NCBI GenBank assembly: GCA_023418475.1
Contig: JAEZZO010000063.1
Location: 1-50,002, forward strand
DNA: 50,002 nucleotides
DNA from: Bacillota bacterium
Lineage (GTDB): Bacteria; Bacillota; Clostridia; Lachnospirales; Lachnospiraceae
Reading direction: 5' to 3'
Shown here: positions 17,188 through 25,922 of the stretch, one piece after another
Layout of the letters: the number at the start of each line of letters is the position of its first letter
Numbering within the stretch: the stretch's first letter is position 1
Program-made: the position numbers and the translations under genes
The notes under the pieces: generated by a model
What the model was told of the DNA's origin: nothing
The model's input: only the letters and a program-made list of their open reading frames with translations
Databases searched by the model: none

Positions 17188-18768
17188 ATGAAAATGAAAA
17201 AAATTATTACTGTGTTTTTATCAGTAATCATGGCGGTGTCATTACTTGGTTGTGGAAAGCCCAAGACAGATAATGATACCACAGCTCCTGCTGTGGCTAC
17301 ATCCGAAGCAGAGGACGAAACAAGCAGCACCTCTGCCGAGCCGGTAAAGCTGACTTTATTTGTAGATGAATCCTGGTGGCCCTATGATACATGGAAGGGT
17401 GCAATTCCGGAGGAATTCAATAAGAGGTGCGGAGTTGATATTCAGGTAACTCGTGCTGCCGATGATAAGCAGCTGCCGGTAATGGTTGCATCAGGTGATA
17501 TGCCAGATCTTATTTGTTCCTACCGTTATCAATATATGGCTGATTCAAATATAAGCTATGCATTGGATGATCTGCATGCGAAATATCCGGAGGTAAGCTT
17601 CGATGTGGATCCGGCTTACCAGTTTGTAAATAAGGTATCTGATGGTCATTATTATACGATCGGCTGTGGATATGCTCCGAGTAATGAGTATACAAAATAT
17701 AATAAGATATTGACAGAAGGCACGGGCTTTATGGTTCGGAAGGATATTATGGATAAAATGGGATTATCAATTAATAAGCTAGAAGATTTGGATACTGTTT
17801 TCGCGAAGGTTCATGAAGCATATCCGGATATGACCACCTGTGATTTCAACTGTAATCATATGTTTGGCTGGTTAATGATGCAGATGGGATTAAAGAGAGA
17901 CGGATATTATAATAATAACGGACAATTGGAATGGTATCTGCGCCAGGATGGTTTGCTAGACTATTATAAAAAGGTAAATGAATGGTATCGCAACGGATAT
18001 ATAACAGCAGAGAACTTTGCTTATCAATCAGAGGATGATACAAAGGAGGATTGTGTATCCGGCAAGGCATTTGCTAATTTCGGTTATGATAATCACGCGG
18101 ATAATTATAATACGGCTATTACCGCAAACGGAGATAAGTACAGCTTTCAGTTAATCACAGATGCTATTAGTGAAAACTGTAAAATGTATGATACAAACTG
18201 TGGTGGTCGTGGTTTATATATTTCAAAATCCTGTAAAAATGTGGAAACAGCATTTAAGACGCTTGCTTATGCTTACGGTGATGAAGGTATGAAGCTGCTT
18301 ATGTGGGGTATTGATGGTGAGGATTATAAGCTGGATGCTGATGGTTATCCTACTTTTACCTATGATTTTCAGGGAGATAACACCGTATTGCAGCCACGTG
18401 GCCTGAAGTATTGGGGATGGCTTGTTCATAACGGAATTGTAACTAGTATTGCGGAAGCGAATTCAGACTCACAGACGGCTACTGCTCGTAAGAATCTGAC
18501 AGCATATGTTGAACGTGATCCAGTGATCGGTATGATACGGTTTGAGACGGATTCCGATGAGGGAAATATAAAAGCAAAATTGGATGAAATGATCAAAAAT
18601 CAGCAGATCAACATATTTATGGCTGAATCAGAAGAAGCTTGTGAAGCAGCATATAACGATATGATAAAGACCGCTGAGGATATAGGCATGAAGCAGTTGG
18701 AGGACTATGGAAACAGCAAGTACCCTGAGTTAAAGAGTCAATACGATAAAGTGATTGCCGGGAAATAG
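17188..18768 (+). CDS. Extracellular solute-binding lipoprotein of the sugar ABC importer
   Basis: The 526-residue protein has a signal peptide with lipobox SLLGC (Cys22) and a polar, Thr/Ser/Glu-rich linker to about 55. A long type 1 extracellular solute-binding fold follows (LTLFVDESWWPYD, later ASGDMPDLICSY). Size and sequence resemble LplA/YtcQ-type proteins that capture oligosaccharides, often products of plant polysaccharide breakdown. A very good ribosome site (AAGGAGGTAAG) suggests high expression. It is the last gene of the importer operon, with a terminator about 50 bases downstream. The actual sugar is not deducible because no glycosidase is adjacent. Confidence 0.9.
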   Translation: MKMKKIITVFLSVIMAVSLLGCGKPKTDNDTTAPAVATSEAEDETSSTSAEPVKLTLFVDESWWPYDTWKGAIPEEFNKRCGVDIQVTRAADDKQLPVMVASGDMPDLICSYRYQYMADSNISYALDDLHAKYPEVSFDVDPAYQFVNKVSDGHYYTIGCGYAPSNEYTKYNKILTEGTGFMVRKDIMDKMGLSINKLEDLDTVFAKVHEAYPDMTTCDFNCNHMFGWLMMQMGLKRDGYYNNNGQLEWYLRQDGLLDYYKKVNEWYRNGYITAENFAYQSEDDTKEDCVSGKAFANFGYDNHADNYNTAITANGDKYSFQLITDAISENCKMYDTNCGGRGLYISKSCKNVETAFKTLAYAYGDEGMKLLMWGIDGEDYKLDADGYPTFTYDFQGDNTVLQPRGLKYWGWLVHNGIVTSIAEANSDSQTATARKNLTAYVERDPVIGMIRFETDSDEGNIKAKLDEMIKNQQINIFMAESEEACEAAYNDMIKTAEDIGMKQLEDYGNSKYPELKSQYDKVIAGK

Positions 18769-18816
18769 ATCCAGACAAAATGAATGCTTAGAAGATAACA
18801 GCTTTCGTTAAAATTG

Positions 18817-18855
18817 AAAGGGCTGACTACTATGAATTGGTAGAGCAGCCCTTTT
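18817..18855 (+). terminator. Terminator of the sugar importer operon
   Basis: AAAGGGCTG (18817-18825) pairs with CAGCCCTTT, extended by ACTAC/GTAG inside, and a short T run follows. Confidence 0.8.
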
Positions 18856-18906
18856 CGTGTGCATGCAAGAGAAATAGATAACGGCTTAATTAATTACCAG
18901 CTGTTT

Positions 18907-18948
18907 AAAGTGATAACTCTCTTTCGAACCATGGAAAGAATCATCACT
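18907..18948 (-). terminator. Possible terminator of the LysR gene
   Basis: On the minus strand AGTGAT and TCTTTC arms (18943-18948 with 18909-18914; 18934-18939 with 18920-18925) form a two-part stem. It starts just past the LysR stop and is followed by TTTAAA. The T tract is weak. Confidence 0.4.
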
Positions 18949-18951
18949 AGC

Positions 18952-19839
18952 CTATGCTTTACGGATATAATCCAGAAATTTTTGCATGGATTCAGAGAGG
19001 AAAGCGTTCCTGGCATAGGAGAAGCCAACCTCTCGTTTGTTAACCGGAGTCTTCATAGGCACCTGCACCAGAGTACCTGCTTCAAGTTCTGCTTCAACAA
19101 AAGCCCGTATAACACAAGCAACTCCCAGGCTGGTTTTAGCAAATTCGATTAAAAGATCCATACTGCTGATCTCTAAAATATGCTTAGGTTCAATAGAATG
19201 TGCCCGAAAATAGTCATCAATATATTTCCGGGAAACATTTTCTTCATCCAGCAGCATGATATTTGCACAGGAGAAGATGTCGGTGTTATTTTCCCGTAGC
19301 TTTAAATTATCGAGATAATTCGAGGTAGCTACAAAAATATCTTCAATTTCCCCAAGGGAAAGAAAACTGAAATTATCCGTACCCTCCGGCCTTGCTACCA
19401 GCCCGATATCGAGAGCACCGTTTTCCAGCAGCTTTAGTGTATGCAGGGAAGAATGATTATCAATGGTTATCTTAATATGCGGATTTTCATTCACGAAACC
19501 ATCCAGATAGGGAAGCAGCAGATACTTGCAGAGGGTCGTACTTACTCCGATCCGCAGACGGCCGATACCAAGATTATGAATTCTTCTGATATTTTCTTCA
19601 CCGCGGCTTAAGATTTCAAAAGCATTCCTGGTATGTTCATAAAGCAGCTGACCTTCTTCTGTAAGCCGAACGCCGCGGGAACCTCTGATGAATAAGGTAG
19701 TTGAAAGATTATCCTCAAGGGTCTGAATCGCTTTGCTGACCGCGGGCTGACTGATAAATAATTTCTCTGCAGCGCGTGATATATTTCCAGTTTCGGCAAC
19801 ACTGTTAAAAATATGGTATAACGAAAGATTTTGTTCCAT
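18952..19839 (-). CDS. LysR family transcriptional regulator
   Basis: The 295-residue protein has the N-terminal winged helix-turn-helix (TGNISRAAEKLFISQPAVSKAIQ at 16-38, then the LFIRGSRGVRLTEEG wing) and a two-lobed effector domain from about 90. It is transcribed away from leuB, with a T-N11-A palindrome at 19911-19936 between the two genes, the usual layout for a LysR activator of its neighbour. It may respond to a leucine-pathway intermediate, as LeuO/IlvY-type regulators do, but the effector is inference. Confidence 0.92.
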   Translation of the reverse strand: MEQNLSLYHIFNSVAETGNISRAAEKLFISQPAVSKAIQTLEDNLSTTLFIRGSRGVRLTEEGQLLYEHTRNAFEILSRGEENIRRIHNLGIGRLRIGVSTTLCKYLLLPYLDGFVNENPHIKITIDNHSSLHTLKLLENGALDIGLVARPEGTDNFSFLSLGEIEDIFVATSNYLDNLKLRENNTDIFSCANIMLLDEENVSRKYIDDYFRAHSIEPKHILEISSMDLLIEFAKTSLGVACVIRAFVEAELEAGTLVQVPMKTPVNKREVGFSYARNAFLSESMQKFLDYIRKA

Positions 19840-19910
19840 TTATTCTCCGTTCCTGCATATTTGCATGGGGTATTGCAGTTAAGTTCCATTCCTGCATTAT
19901 TAATAGTAAC

Positions 19911-19936
19911 ATCTATAACGATTAGTTATAATAGAT
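19911..19936. promoter_or_regulatory. LysR-type operator (T-N11-A palindrome)
   Basis: TATAAC and GTTATA (19914-19919, 19925-19930) form a perfect dyad around GATTA, flanked by ATC/GAT in weaker symmetry. TAAC-N5-GTTA fits the T-N11-A rule for LysR proteins. It lies about 70 bases from the LysR start and 40-65 bases upstream of the proposed leuB -10. Confidence 0.65.
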
Positions 19937-19971
19937 ATTCATAATATGTATTTTAATTATATCAGTAATTA

Positions 19972-19980
19972 TGCTAGAAT
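19972..19980 (+). promoter_or_regulatory. Extended -10 element for leuB
   Basis: TGCTAGAAT matches an extended -10 (TG-N-TAGAAT). The -35 position (TTTAAT) is poor, as expected for an activator-dependent promoter. The resulting leader would be about 165 bases. No T-box is recognised in it. Confidence 0.45.
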
Positions 19981-20152
19981 AGCAATAGAAAAGTAAAGAA
20001 GGTGTTTATCGTTATAGTTCTTTGACTTCTATTCATTGGTTACAGCGATATTTACAAAAATTATCGATACATACGTAAATCAGGCTGGAACGGCGGAACT
20101 GTAACGGAAATAAAGTAGGAGTAATCCACCTATCATATAAGGAGGAAGGAAG

Positions 20153-21238
20153 ATGAATTATAACATTGCTGTTATCCCTGGGGACGGAATAGGACCGGAG
20201 ATTATTACAGAGGCAAGGAAGGTACTTGACAAGATAGGCGGGAAATACGGTCATCAGTTTGAGTATACTGAGGTATTGATGGGTGGTGTATCTATTGATG
20301 CTACCGGAGAGCCACTTACGAAGGAAGCACTGGAGACAGCGAAAAAGAGTGATTCAGTATTACTGGGTGCAGTCGGGGGAAATGTAGGACAGTCCAACTG
20401 GTACAGTCTGCCACCTCATCTTCGTCCGGAGGCCGGACTACTTGCAATCCGTAAGGGCTTGGGGCTTTTTGCTAATATCCGTCCGGCAATTCTTTTTGAT
20501 GAGCTTAAGGGTGCATGTCCGCTAAAAGAGGAGATCATCGGGGATGGATTTGACTTTGTAGTAATGAGGGAATTAACCGGAGGCCTTTATTTTGGTGCTC
20601 GCAGTACCGTGGAGGAAGATGGAGTACGCAAGGCAACGGATACGCTTGTCTATGATGAAAATGAAATCCGAAGAATTGCGAAATGTGCTTTTGAGATTGC
20701 TATGAAAAGAAGAAAAAGGGTATGCAGCGTAGATAAGGCAAATGTGCTTGATTCTTCAAGACTTTGGAGACAGGTAACAAAAGAGGTGGCAAAGGACTAT
20801 CCGGAAGTGGAACTAAGTGATATGCTGGTGGATAACTGTGCGATGCAGCTGGTTAAGAATCCGGGACAATTTGATGTTATACTGACAGAAAATATGTTTG
20901 GCGATATTTTATCTGATGAAGCCAGCATGGTTACCGGTTCCATCGGAATGCTGTCATCTGCAAGTCTTGGTGAGAGTAAGCTCGGATTATATGAACCAAG
21001 CCATGGTTCAGCACCGGACATAGCCGGGCAAAATAAAGCAAATCCGATAGCAACCATTCTCTCCGCAGCTATGATGCTTCGTTTCTCCTTTGATTTGGAA
21101 CAGGAAGCAGACAAGATCGAAGAAGCAGTGAAAACAGTACTGAAAAAAGGATACAGAACGGTTGATATTATGTCAGAGGGCATGAGTTTGGTGGGAACAA
21201 AGGAGATGGGTGATCTGATCGTTGCTGAAATCCAGTGA
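20153..21238 (+). CDS. leuB: 3-isopropylmalate dehydrogenase
   Basis: LeuB oxidatively decarboxylates 3-isopropylmalate to 2-oxoisocaproate with NAD+ in leucine synthesis. The 361-residue protein shows the family start NIAVIPGDGIGPEI, the substrate-loop arginines around RPEAGLLAIRKGLGLFANIRP, MRELTGGLYFG, and the metal/NAD segment GDILSDEASM followed by LYEPSHGSAPDIAG. The start has an excellent site (AAGGAGGAAGG). It leads a leuB-leuC-leuD cluster divergent from the LysR gene. leuA is not in the window. Confidence 0.97.
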   Translation: MNYNIAVIPGDGIGPEIITEARKVLDKIGGKYGHQFEYTEVLMGGVSIDATGEPLTKEALETAKKSDSVLLGAVGGNVGQSNWYSLPPHLRPEAGLLAIRKGLGLFANIRPAILFDELKGACPLKEEIIGDGFDFVVMRELTGGLYFGARSTVEEDGVRKATDTLVYDENEIRRIAKCAFEIAMKRRKRVCSVDKANVLDSSRLWRQVTKEVAKDYPEVELSDMLVDNCAMQLVKNPGQFDVILTENMFGDILSDEASMVTGSIGMLSSASLGESKLGLYEPSHGSAPDIAGQNKANPIATILSAAMMLRFSFDLEQEADKIEEAVKTVLKKGYRTVDIMSEGMSLVGTKEMGDLIVAEIQ

Positions 21239-21414
21239 TAGCAGATACGAAATTAAAACTGGGATGAAAACAGGAAAAGCTTCTATAATATGCAGGAATG
21301 AATAATTATAAAATTTTTAATAGGCAGGTTTGTGTCTGCGTTGCAACCGCGGGCCTGTGATGAGAGTAATCTTCGAATTAGAATAATTTAAGCAGCGCAG
21401 AAATGAGGTAGAAT

Positions 21415-22680
21415 ATGGGTATGACAATGACGCAGAAGATATTGGCTGCTCATGCAGGTCTTAGTGAGGTCAGTGCAGGACAGTTAATTGAAGCAGATTT
21501 GGATTTAGTACTGGGTAATGATGTTACCGCCCCGGTTGCCATTCATGAGATGGAAAAGATGACCATTAAAAAAGTATTTGATAAGAATAAAATAGCTCTG
21601 GTGCCGGATCATTTTACGCCAAATAAGGATATCAAATCAGCAGAACACTGCAAATGTGTGCGTGAGTTTGCGGTAGAACAGGATATTACGAATTATTTTG
21701 AAATCGGTGAGATGGGAATTGAGCATGCTCTTTTGCCGGAGAAGGGACTTGTTGTAGCAGGTGATGCAGTAATTGGTGCAGATTCCCATACCTGTACTTA
21801 TGGAGCACTAGGTGCTTTTTCAACAGGTGTCGGAAGCACGGATATGGCTGCAGGAATGGCTACAGGTAAAGCCTGGTTCAAAGTTCCCTCTGCCATTAAA
21901 TTTATATTAACTGGTAAGCCATCCAAGTGGGTAAGCGGTAAGGACGTAATTCTTCATATTATCGGATTGATTGGTGTGGATGGAGCTTTATATAAATCTA
22001 TGGAATTTGTGGGAGACGGTATTGCAAACCTGACTATGGATGACCGCTTTTCCATGGCCAATATGGCAATTGAAGCGGGTGCTAAGAATGGTATCTTCCC
22101 GGTGGATGAATTGGCAATTGAATATATGAAAGAGCATTCTACCAAAGCTTATAAGGTATATGAAGCAGATGAGGATGCACTTTATGATGAAACATATGTC
22201 ATTGATTTATCTGCTTTAAAGTCTACTGTGGCATTCCCTCACCTTCCTGAAAATACCCATACCATTGATGAAGTAGGTGATATTAAGATTGATCAGGTGG
22301 TAATCGGTTCCTGTACGAACGGACGTATCGATGATCTTAGAATTGCAGCTAAAATTCTGGAAGGAAGAAAGGTTGCGAAGGGGCTTCGTGTGATTGTATT
22401 CCCTGCAACACAGAAGATCTATCTTCAGGCTATGGAGGAAGGGCTTCTTGCTGTATTTATTAAAGCCGGAGCCGTAGTTAGCACACCAACCTGCGGTCCA
22501 TGTCTTGGAGGGCATATGGGTATTCTTGCTGCTGGTGAACGTGCTGTAGCAACTACCAACCGTAATTTTGTAGGACGAATGGGACATGTAAATTCAGAAG
22601 TTTATCTGGCAAGTCCGGCCGTTGCAGCTGCAAGTGCGGTAACCGGTAAAATTTCCGGACCGGAGGAGCTGGGATTATAG
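21415..22680 (+). CDS. leuC: 3-isopropylmalate dehydratase large subunit
   Basis: LeuC carries the [4Fe-4S] cluster and with LeuD isomerises 2-isopropylmalate to 3-isopropylmalate. The 421-residue length fits the shorter clostridial/archaeal type rather than the ~470-residue enterobacterial type. Cluster cysteines are visible in IGSCTNGR (near 300) and CGPCLGGH (near 360). GADSHTCTYGALGAFSTGVG lies near 120. The first codons (ATG, with another ATG two codons later) follow GAGGTAGAAT. A 176-bp gap separates it from leuB, with a partial hairpin near 21322-21356, but all three genes are likely co-expressed. Confidence 0.97.
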   Translation: MGMTMTQKILAAHAGLSEVSAGQLIEADLDLVLGNDVTAPVAIHEMEKMTIKKVFDKNKIALVPDHFTPNKDIKSAEHCKCVREFAVEQDITNYFEIGEMGIEHALLPEKGLVVAGDAVIGADSHTCTYGALGAFSTGVGSTDMAAGMATGKAWFKVPSAIKFILTGKPSKWVSGKDVILHIIGLIGVDGALYKSMEFVGDGIANLTMDDRFSMANMAIEAGAKNGIFPVDELAIEYMKEHSTKAYKVYEADEDALYDETYVIDLSALKSTVAFPHLPENTHTIDEVGDIKIDQVVIGSCTNGRIDDLRIAAKILEGRKVAKGLRVIVFPATQKIYLQAMEEGLLAVFIKAGAVVSTPTCGPCLGGHMGILAAGERAVATTNRNFVGRMGHVNSEVYLASPAVAAASAVTGKISGPEELGL

Positions 22681-22707
22681 GACCGGATAATGATCTTTGC
22701 TAATATC

Positions 22708-22735
22708 GTGCCTGCTGGATAAACAGGCAGGCTTT
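22708..22735 (+). other. Intercistronic hairpin leuC-leuD
   Basis: GCCTGCTG (22710-22717) pairs with CAGGCAGGC (22724-22732) with a one-base bulge and TTTT follows. It may attenuate or stabilise the message between the two subunit genes. Confidence 0.45.
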
Positions 22736-22751
22736 TAAGAAAGGTATGGTT

Positions 22752-23243
22752 ATGAATATGAAAGCTTTTGGAACAGTACACAAATATGGTGATAATGTAG
22801 ATACGGACGTAATTATTCCTGCGCGTTATTTGAACTCCTCCGATCCAAAGGAGCTTGCTGCACAATGTATGGTGGATATTGATAAGGATTTCGTAAACAG
22901 AGTAAAACCCGGTGATATCATGGTGGCAAATAAGAATTTTGGCTGTGGTTCCTCAAGAGAACATGCTCCAATTGCAATAAAGGCTTCGGGTATTAGTTGT
23001 GTTATAGCAGAGACCTTTGCAAGAATTTTTTACCGCAATGCAATCAATATTGGTCTTCCGATCATTGAATGTCCTGAAGCAGCCAAAGAAATTGAAGCAG
23101 GTGATCAAGTTGAGATTGACTTTGACAGCGGTATGATTTATGATAGAACAAAAGGTACACAATATCAGGGTCAGGCTTTTCCTGAATTTATGCAGAAGAT
23201 TATTAAAGCAGAAGGTTTAATTAATTATATTAATAACAAATAG
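22752..23243 (+). CDS. leuD: 3-isopropylmalate dehydratase small subunit
   Basis: LeuD is the swivel-domain partner of LeuC. About 163 residues match the short LeuD type. VHKYGDNVDTDVIIPARYLN near the start and NFGCGSSREHAPIAIKASG near 55 are diagnostic, the latter binding the substrate. Three closely spaced in-frame ATGs (22746, 22752, 22758) are possible. The second is best placed relative to the AAGAAAGG site. A terminator follows at 23302-23349. Confidence 0.96.
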   Translation: MNMKAFGTVHKYGDNVDTDVIIPARYLNSSDPKELAAQCMVDIDKDFVNRVKPGDIMVANKNFGCGSSREHAPIAIKASGISCVIAETFARIFYRNAINIGLPIIECPEAAKEIEAGDQVEIDFDSGMIYDRTKGTQYQGQAFPEFMQKIIKAEGLINYINNK

Positions 23244-23301
23244 ATCATATTAGAATATGATACAACAATAATTATAAGAATTCTAATAGTAAATTGAATT
23301 C

Positions 23302-23349
23302 GAGGAGGAATTCCGATATGTCTTAGGACATAAGGAACCCTCCTTTTTT
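23302..23349 (+). terminator. Terminator of the leuBCD operon
   Basis: GAGGAGG pairs with CCCTCCT, with inner TTCC/GGAA and TATGTC/GACATA pairs. The stem is followed by six T's. Confidence 0.85.
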
Positions 23350-23438
23350 GTACCATGGAATGTTTTGCTCATCAGGAATAATATTTATAAATGTTATTTC
23401 TGATGAAAAATAAATAGGAATGCGTAACGGAGAATATC

Positions 23439-24089
23439 ATGAAGCATGAGGAGATATTAAAAAATATTATACCGGAGCTGAGAGCGGATAACACAATATC
23501 TGCTGTTATGCTGATGGGTTCGGTAGCGGCAGGGTGTGAATACCCAACCTCCGATATCGATCTGTTTCTGCTGGGAAATAAGAATAAATTTCAAACGGAT
23601 TCAGTTGATGGAATACAGGTGGAATGTCTCTATATCACTTATGAAACAGCGAAGGCCAGATTGGATAGATCAGGTATGGAAGTATATCATTATCTGGGAA
23701 GTAAGATTATTTATGATCTTGATGGAAGGCTTCTCAAATTAATCCGAAATGCAATGATTAAATACAGCAATTACAGGGTCAGTGAGAGGGAAAGAATTGA
23801 GCTGAAACATTATTTATGCAGTGTTAAGGTGAAACTGAATGCGTCCATTCGTCAAGGTGACTGCTTGAAAACAGAATTTTTGACAGCTACTGTTTCCTGG
23901 AAAATAATAGAAGCGGTGTTCTATATAAATGAAATACCACTGCCACCTACGAGTACAATTATGAGAGAGCTTCGGAAGCTAAAAAATATACCGGATAATG
24001 ATTGGTTTGATAATCTCTTCAGTAAGGATACACAAATACGACTGAATACTATGCTGACGATTATTGACTGGGCTGTTCCTTTATTGTAA
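23439..24089 (+). CDS. Nucleotidyltransferase-domain protein
   Basis: The 216-residue protein begins with a minimal nucleotidyltransferase fold. MGSVAAGCEYPTSDIDLFLL at about 26-45 has the GS-x9-DxD pattern that binds nucleotide and two metals. The remaining half is mostly helical and unassigned. Such proteins modify small molecules or proteins, or act as the MNT part of toxin-antitoxin pairs; no HEPN partner gene is adjacent. It appears to stand alone between the leu terminator and the LysM gene. Substrate unknown. Confidence 0.75.
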   Translation: MKHEEILKNIIPELRADNTISAVMLMGSVAAGCEYPTSDIDLFLLGNKNKFQTDSVDGIQVECLYITYETAKARLDRSGMEVYHYLGSKIIYDLDGRLLKLIRNAMIKYSNYRVSERERIELKHYLCSVKVKLNASIRQGDCLKTEFLTATVSWKIIEAVFYINEIPLPPTSTIMRELRKLKNIPDNDWFDNLFSKDTQIRLNTMLTIIDWAVPLL

Positions 24090-24175
24090 TGAATAAATAA
24101 ATTCACCAATTTTCCTTCGCTATGTAACATTTAACATTCCTGTATCATAATGTGGTATAGAACTCCAAATAGGCG

Positions 24176-25477
24176 ATGGTAATAAGAATGAATGGTACAA
24201 TACAATATACAATAAGGCCATATGATACCATATGGATGCTCGCACAGGTATTTAATACAACGGTGGATTCGATTATGGATTTGAATCCGGGTATTGATCC
24301 GAGGAACCTATATATAGGGCAGGTAATAAATATTAGACCGGGATACCAATATAATCAAGCACACCAGGGAACGCAAAGAAATATGAGAACTCCCGTAGGT
24401 ATGGGTACGCCTCAAAACACAGGAACACCGGGAAGTATGAGATCCCCTGGAAGCATGGGTGCACCTCAAAACACAGGAACACCGGGAGGCATGAGAACCC
24501 CGGATAATACAGGAATGCCCGGCAGTACAAGAACACCTGTTAGCACAGGAGCGCCTCAAAATGCAGGAAGTTCTGGAAGTATGAGAGCCCCGGCAGGAAT
24601 GGGAACCCCGGATAATACAGGAATGCCCGGCAATACAAGAACACCTGTAAATACGGGAAGACCACAAAATACAGGAACTCCGGGTAATGCTGCAACACCC
24701 GGAAATATGGGCATACCCGGAGGAACATCAGGTACAGGGAATCCGGTAATGCCAGGAATTAAGAGAACACCTGTAAATACAGATGCTTTGGGGAATATGG
24801 GGAGACCTGATATTAATAACAGACCCAGCTATCTCGGAAATATAGGATTCACAGATAACATGGAAGACATGAATAATATGGATAACATGAATAACATGAA
24901 TGACATGAATGACATGGATAACATGGATAACATGGATGGTGTGGATCAGGATTTGGATCAACTTATAAATTATTTTCATATGTTATGGGAACAGCATGTA
25001 TTCTGGACGAGAATGACTGTTATGGGGATAATACATGATCTGCCGGAGAGCCAGCAGATAACGCAAAGATTACTTCGCAATCCAGTGGATTTTGCGAATG
25101 CATTGCTTCCATTTTATGGCACAGAGGCTGCAAATAATTTTAAAGATCTGTTAACCGCACATCTGATGATTGCAGCTGAATTAGTAAAAGCAGCGAAGGA
25201 TGGAGATAATAAAGCTGTAGCGGATGCGAATAAGAGATGGTACGAAAATGCGGATGAAATTGCTAAGTTTCTTAATAATATCAATGAATATTGGAGTGAA
25301 GATGACTGGAGCGCAATGCTGTATGAGCATTTGGAGCTTTTAAGTGAAAATGTATTACAGATGATTGCTGGTGAATACGAACAGAGTATTAATGGATTTG
25401 ACGATATTGAAATGCAGGCATTAGAAATGGCTGATATGATGGCGGAAGGTATTGCTATGCAGTTTTCGGAATTGTAA
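24176..25477 (+). CDS. LysM-domain protein with hexapeptide repeats and a C-terminal helical domain
   Basis: The 433-residue protein has four parts. A LysM domain (about 10-54, IQYTIRPYDTIWMLAQVF...NPGI...YIGQVINI) probably binds peptidoglycan. A Gly/Pro/Thr-rich region (about 70-220) is built of six-residue units such as TGTPGS, MRTPDN, TGMPGN, TRTPVN. A short Met/Asn/Asp tract (about 228-262) has NNMDNMNNM-like triplets. The helical C-terminus (about 262-433) contains WEQHVFWTRM, LLRNPVDFANAL, ELVKAAKDGD and RWYENADEIA. I recall similar C-terminal regions in uncharacterised Bacillus/Paenibacillus proteins. There is no signal peptide, so it may act at the spore or be exported otherwise. Start is 24176 or 24188. 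Confidence 0.8.
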   Translation: MVIRMNGTIQYTIRPYDTIWMLAQVFNTTVDSIMDLNPGIDPRNLYIGQVINIRPGYQYNQAHQGTQRNMRTPVGMGTPQNTGTPGSMRSPGSMGAPQNTGTPGGMRTPDNTGMPGSTRTPVSTGAPQNAGSSGSMRAPAGMGTPDNTGMPGNTRTPVNTGRPQNTGTPGNAATPGNMGIPGGTSGTGNPVMPGIKRTPVNTDALGNMGRPDINNRPSYLGNIGFTDNMEDMNNMDNMNNMNDMNDMDNMDNMDGVDQDLDQLINYFHMLWEQHVFWTRMTVMGIIHDLPESQQITQRLLRNPVDFANALLPFYGTEAANNFKDLLTAHLMIAAELVKAAKDGDNKAVADANKRWYENADEIAKFLNNINEYWSEDDWSAMLYEHLELLSENVLQMIAGEYEQSINGFDDIEMQALEMADMMAEGIAMQFSEL

Positions 25478-25531
25478 TATTTATAATTATATCCATCGAT
25501 ACCTTCCCTCAAAAGATATTGATGAAAAAAT

Positions 25532-25575
25532 GGGAAACCTGCTGGAAAGGATGATATCCTTGGCAGGTTCCTTTT
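25532..25575 (+). terminator. Terminator of the LysM gene
   Basis: GGAAACCTGC (25533-25542) pairs with GCAGGTTCC, with an inner AAGGAT/ATCCTT pair, and TTTT follows. Confidence 0.8.
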
Positions 25576-25592
25576 ATGTTTATTAAGTATTA

Positions 25593-25786
25593 GGATTCGG
25601 GTGTCAAAAGCCTAATCCAGGTTATGCAGATGAATACAAGTACATGTATATCCATCTGGATTTGCCTTTATCCTCCTGTGATTGCCAAATGCAGGCAATC
25701 ACAGGACGCCCGGTCCGCGCCATATGAATATACATGCACTCGTATTCATCTGGCATTCATTTTTAGACTTATGACACTCGAATTCT
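25593..25786 (+). repeat. Repeat family A, copy A1 (full-length)
   Basis: This roughly 194-bp fold-back element has imperfect terminal inverted repeats (GATTCGGGTGTCAAAAGCCT at the left, reverse complement of AGACTTATGACACTCGAATT at the right). Two inner hairpins have AGATGAATAC-type arms. A perfect 13-bp central hairpin lies at 25674-25706 (TCCTGTGATTGCC and its complement). Left and right halves are inverted copies of each other. It aligns end to end with the reverse complement of 37650-37845. Confidence 0.8.
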
Positions 25787-25922
25787 GTTAGTTTATTCAA
25801 ATCTTTATTTTCTAAAAAATAGAATATCTGCTATTTATTAAAACAAAGAATGGAATGAATTATTTTCTGATAACCTACAGACAATAAACCTGTAATAAAT
25901 CATTCTATATGGAGGAAATACT

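Noticed and set aside
20085..20110. GGCTGGAACGGCGGAAC, reminiscent of a T-box antiterminator
   Set aside because: It departs from the conserved T-box sequence, has no terminator after it and no specifier stem was found.
24308..24979. Open frames antisense to the LysM gene, rich in Ser/Cys/His or His-Val-Ile repeats
   Set aside because: They mirror the low-complexity repeats of the sense gene and have no ribosome sites.
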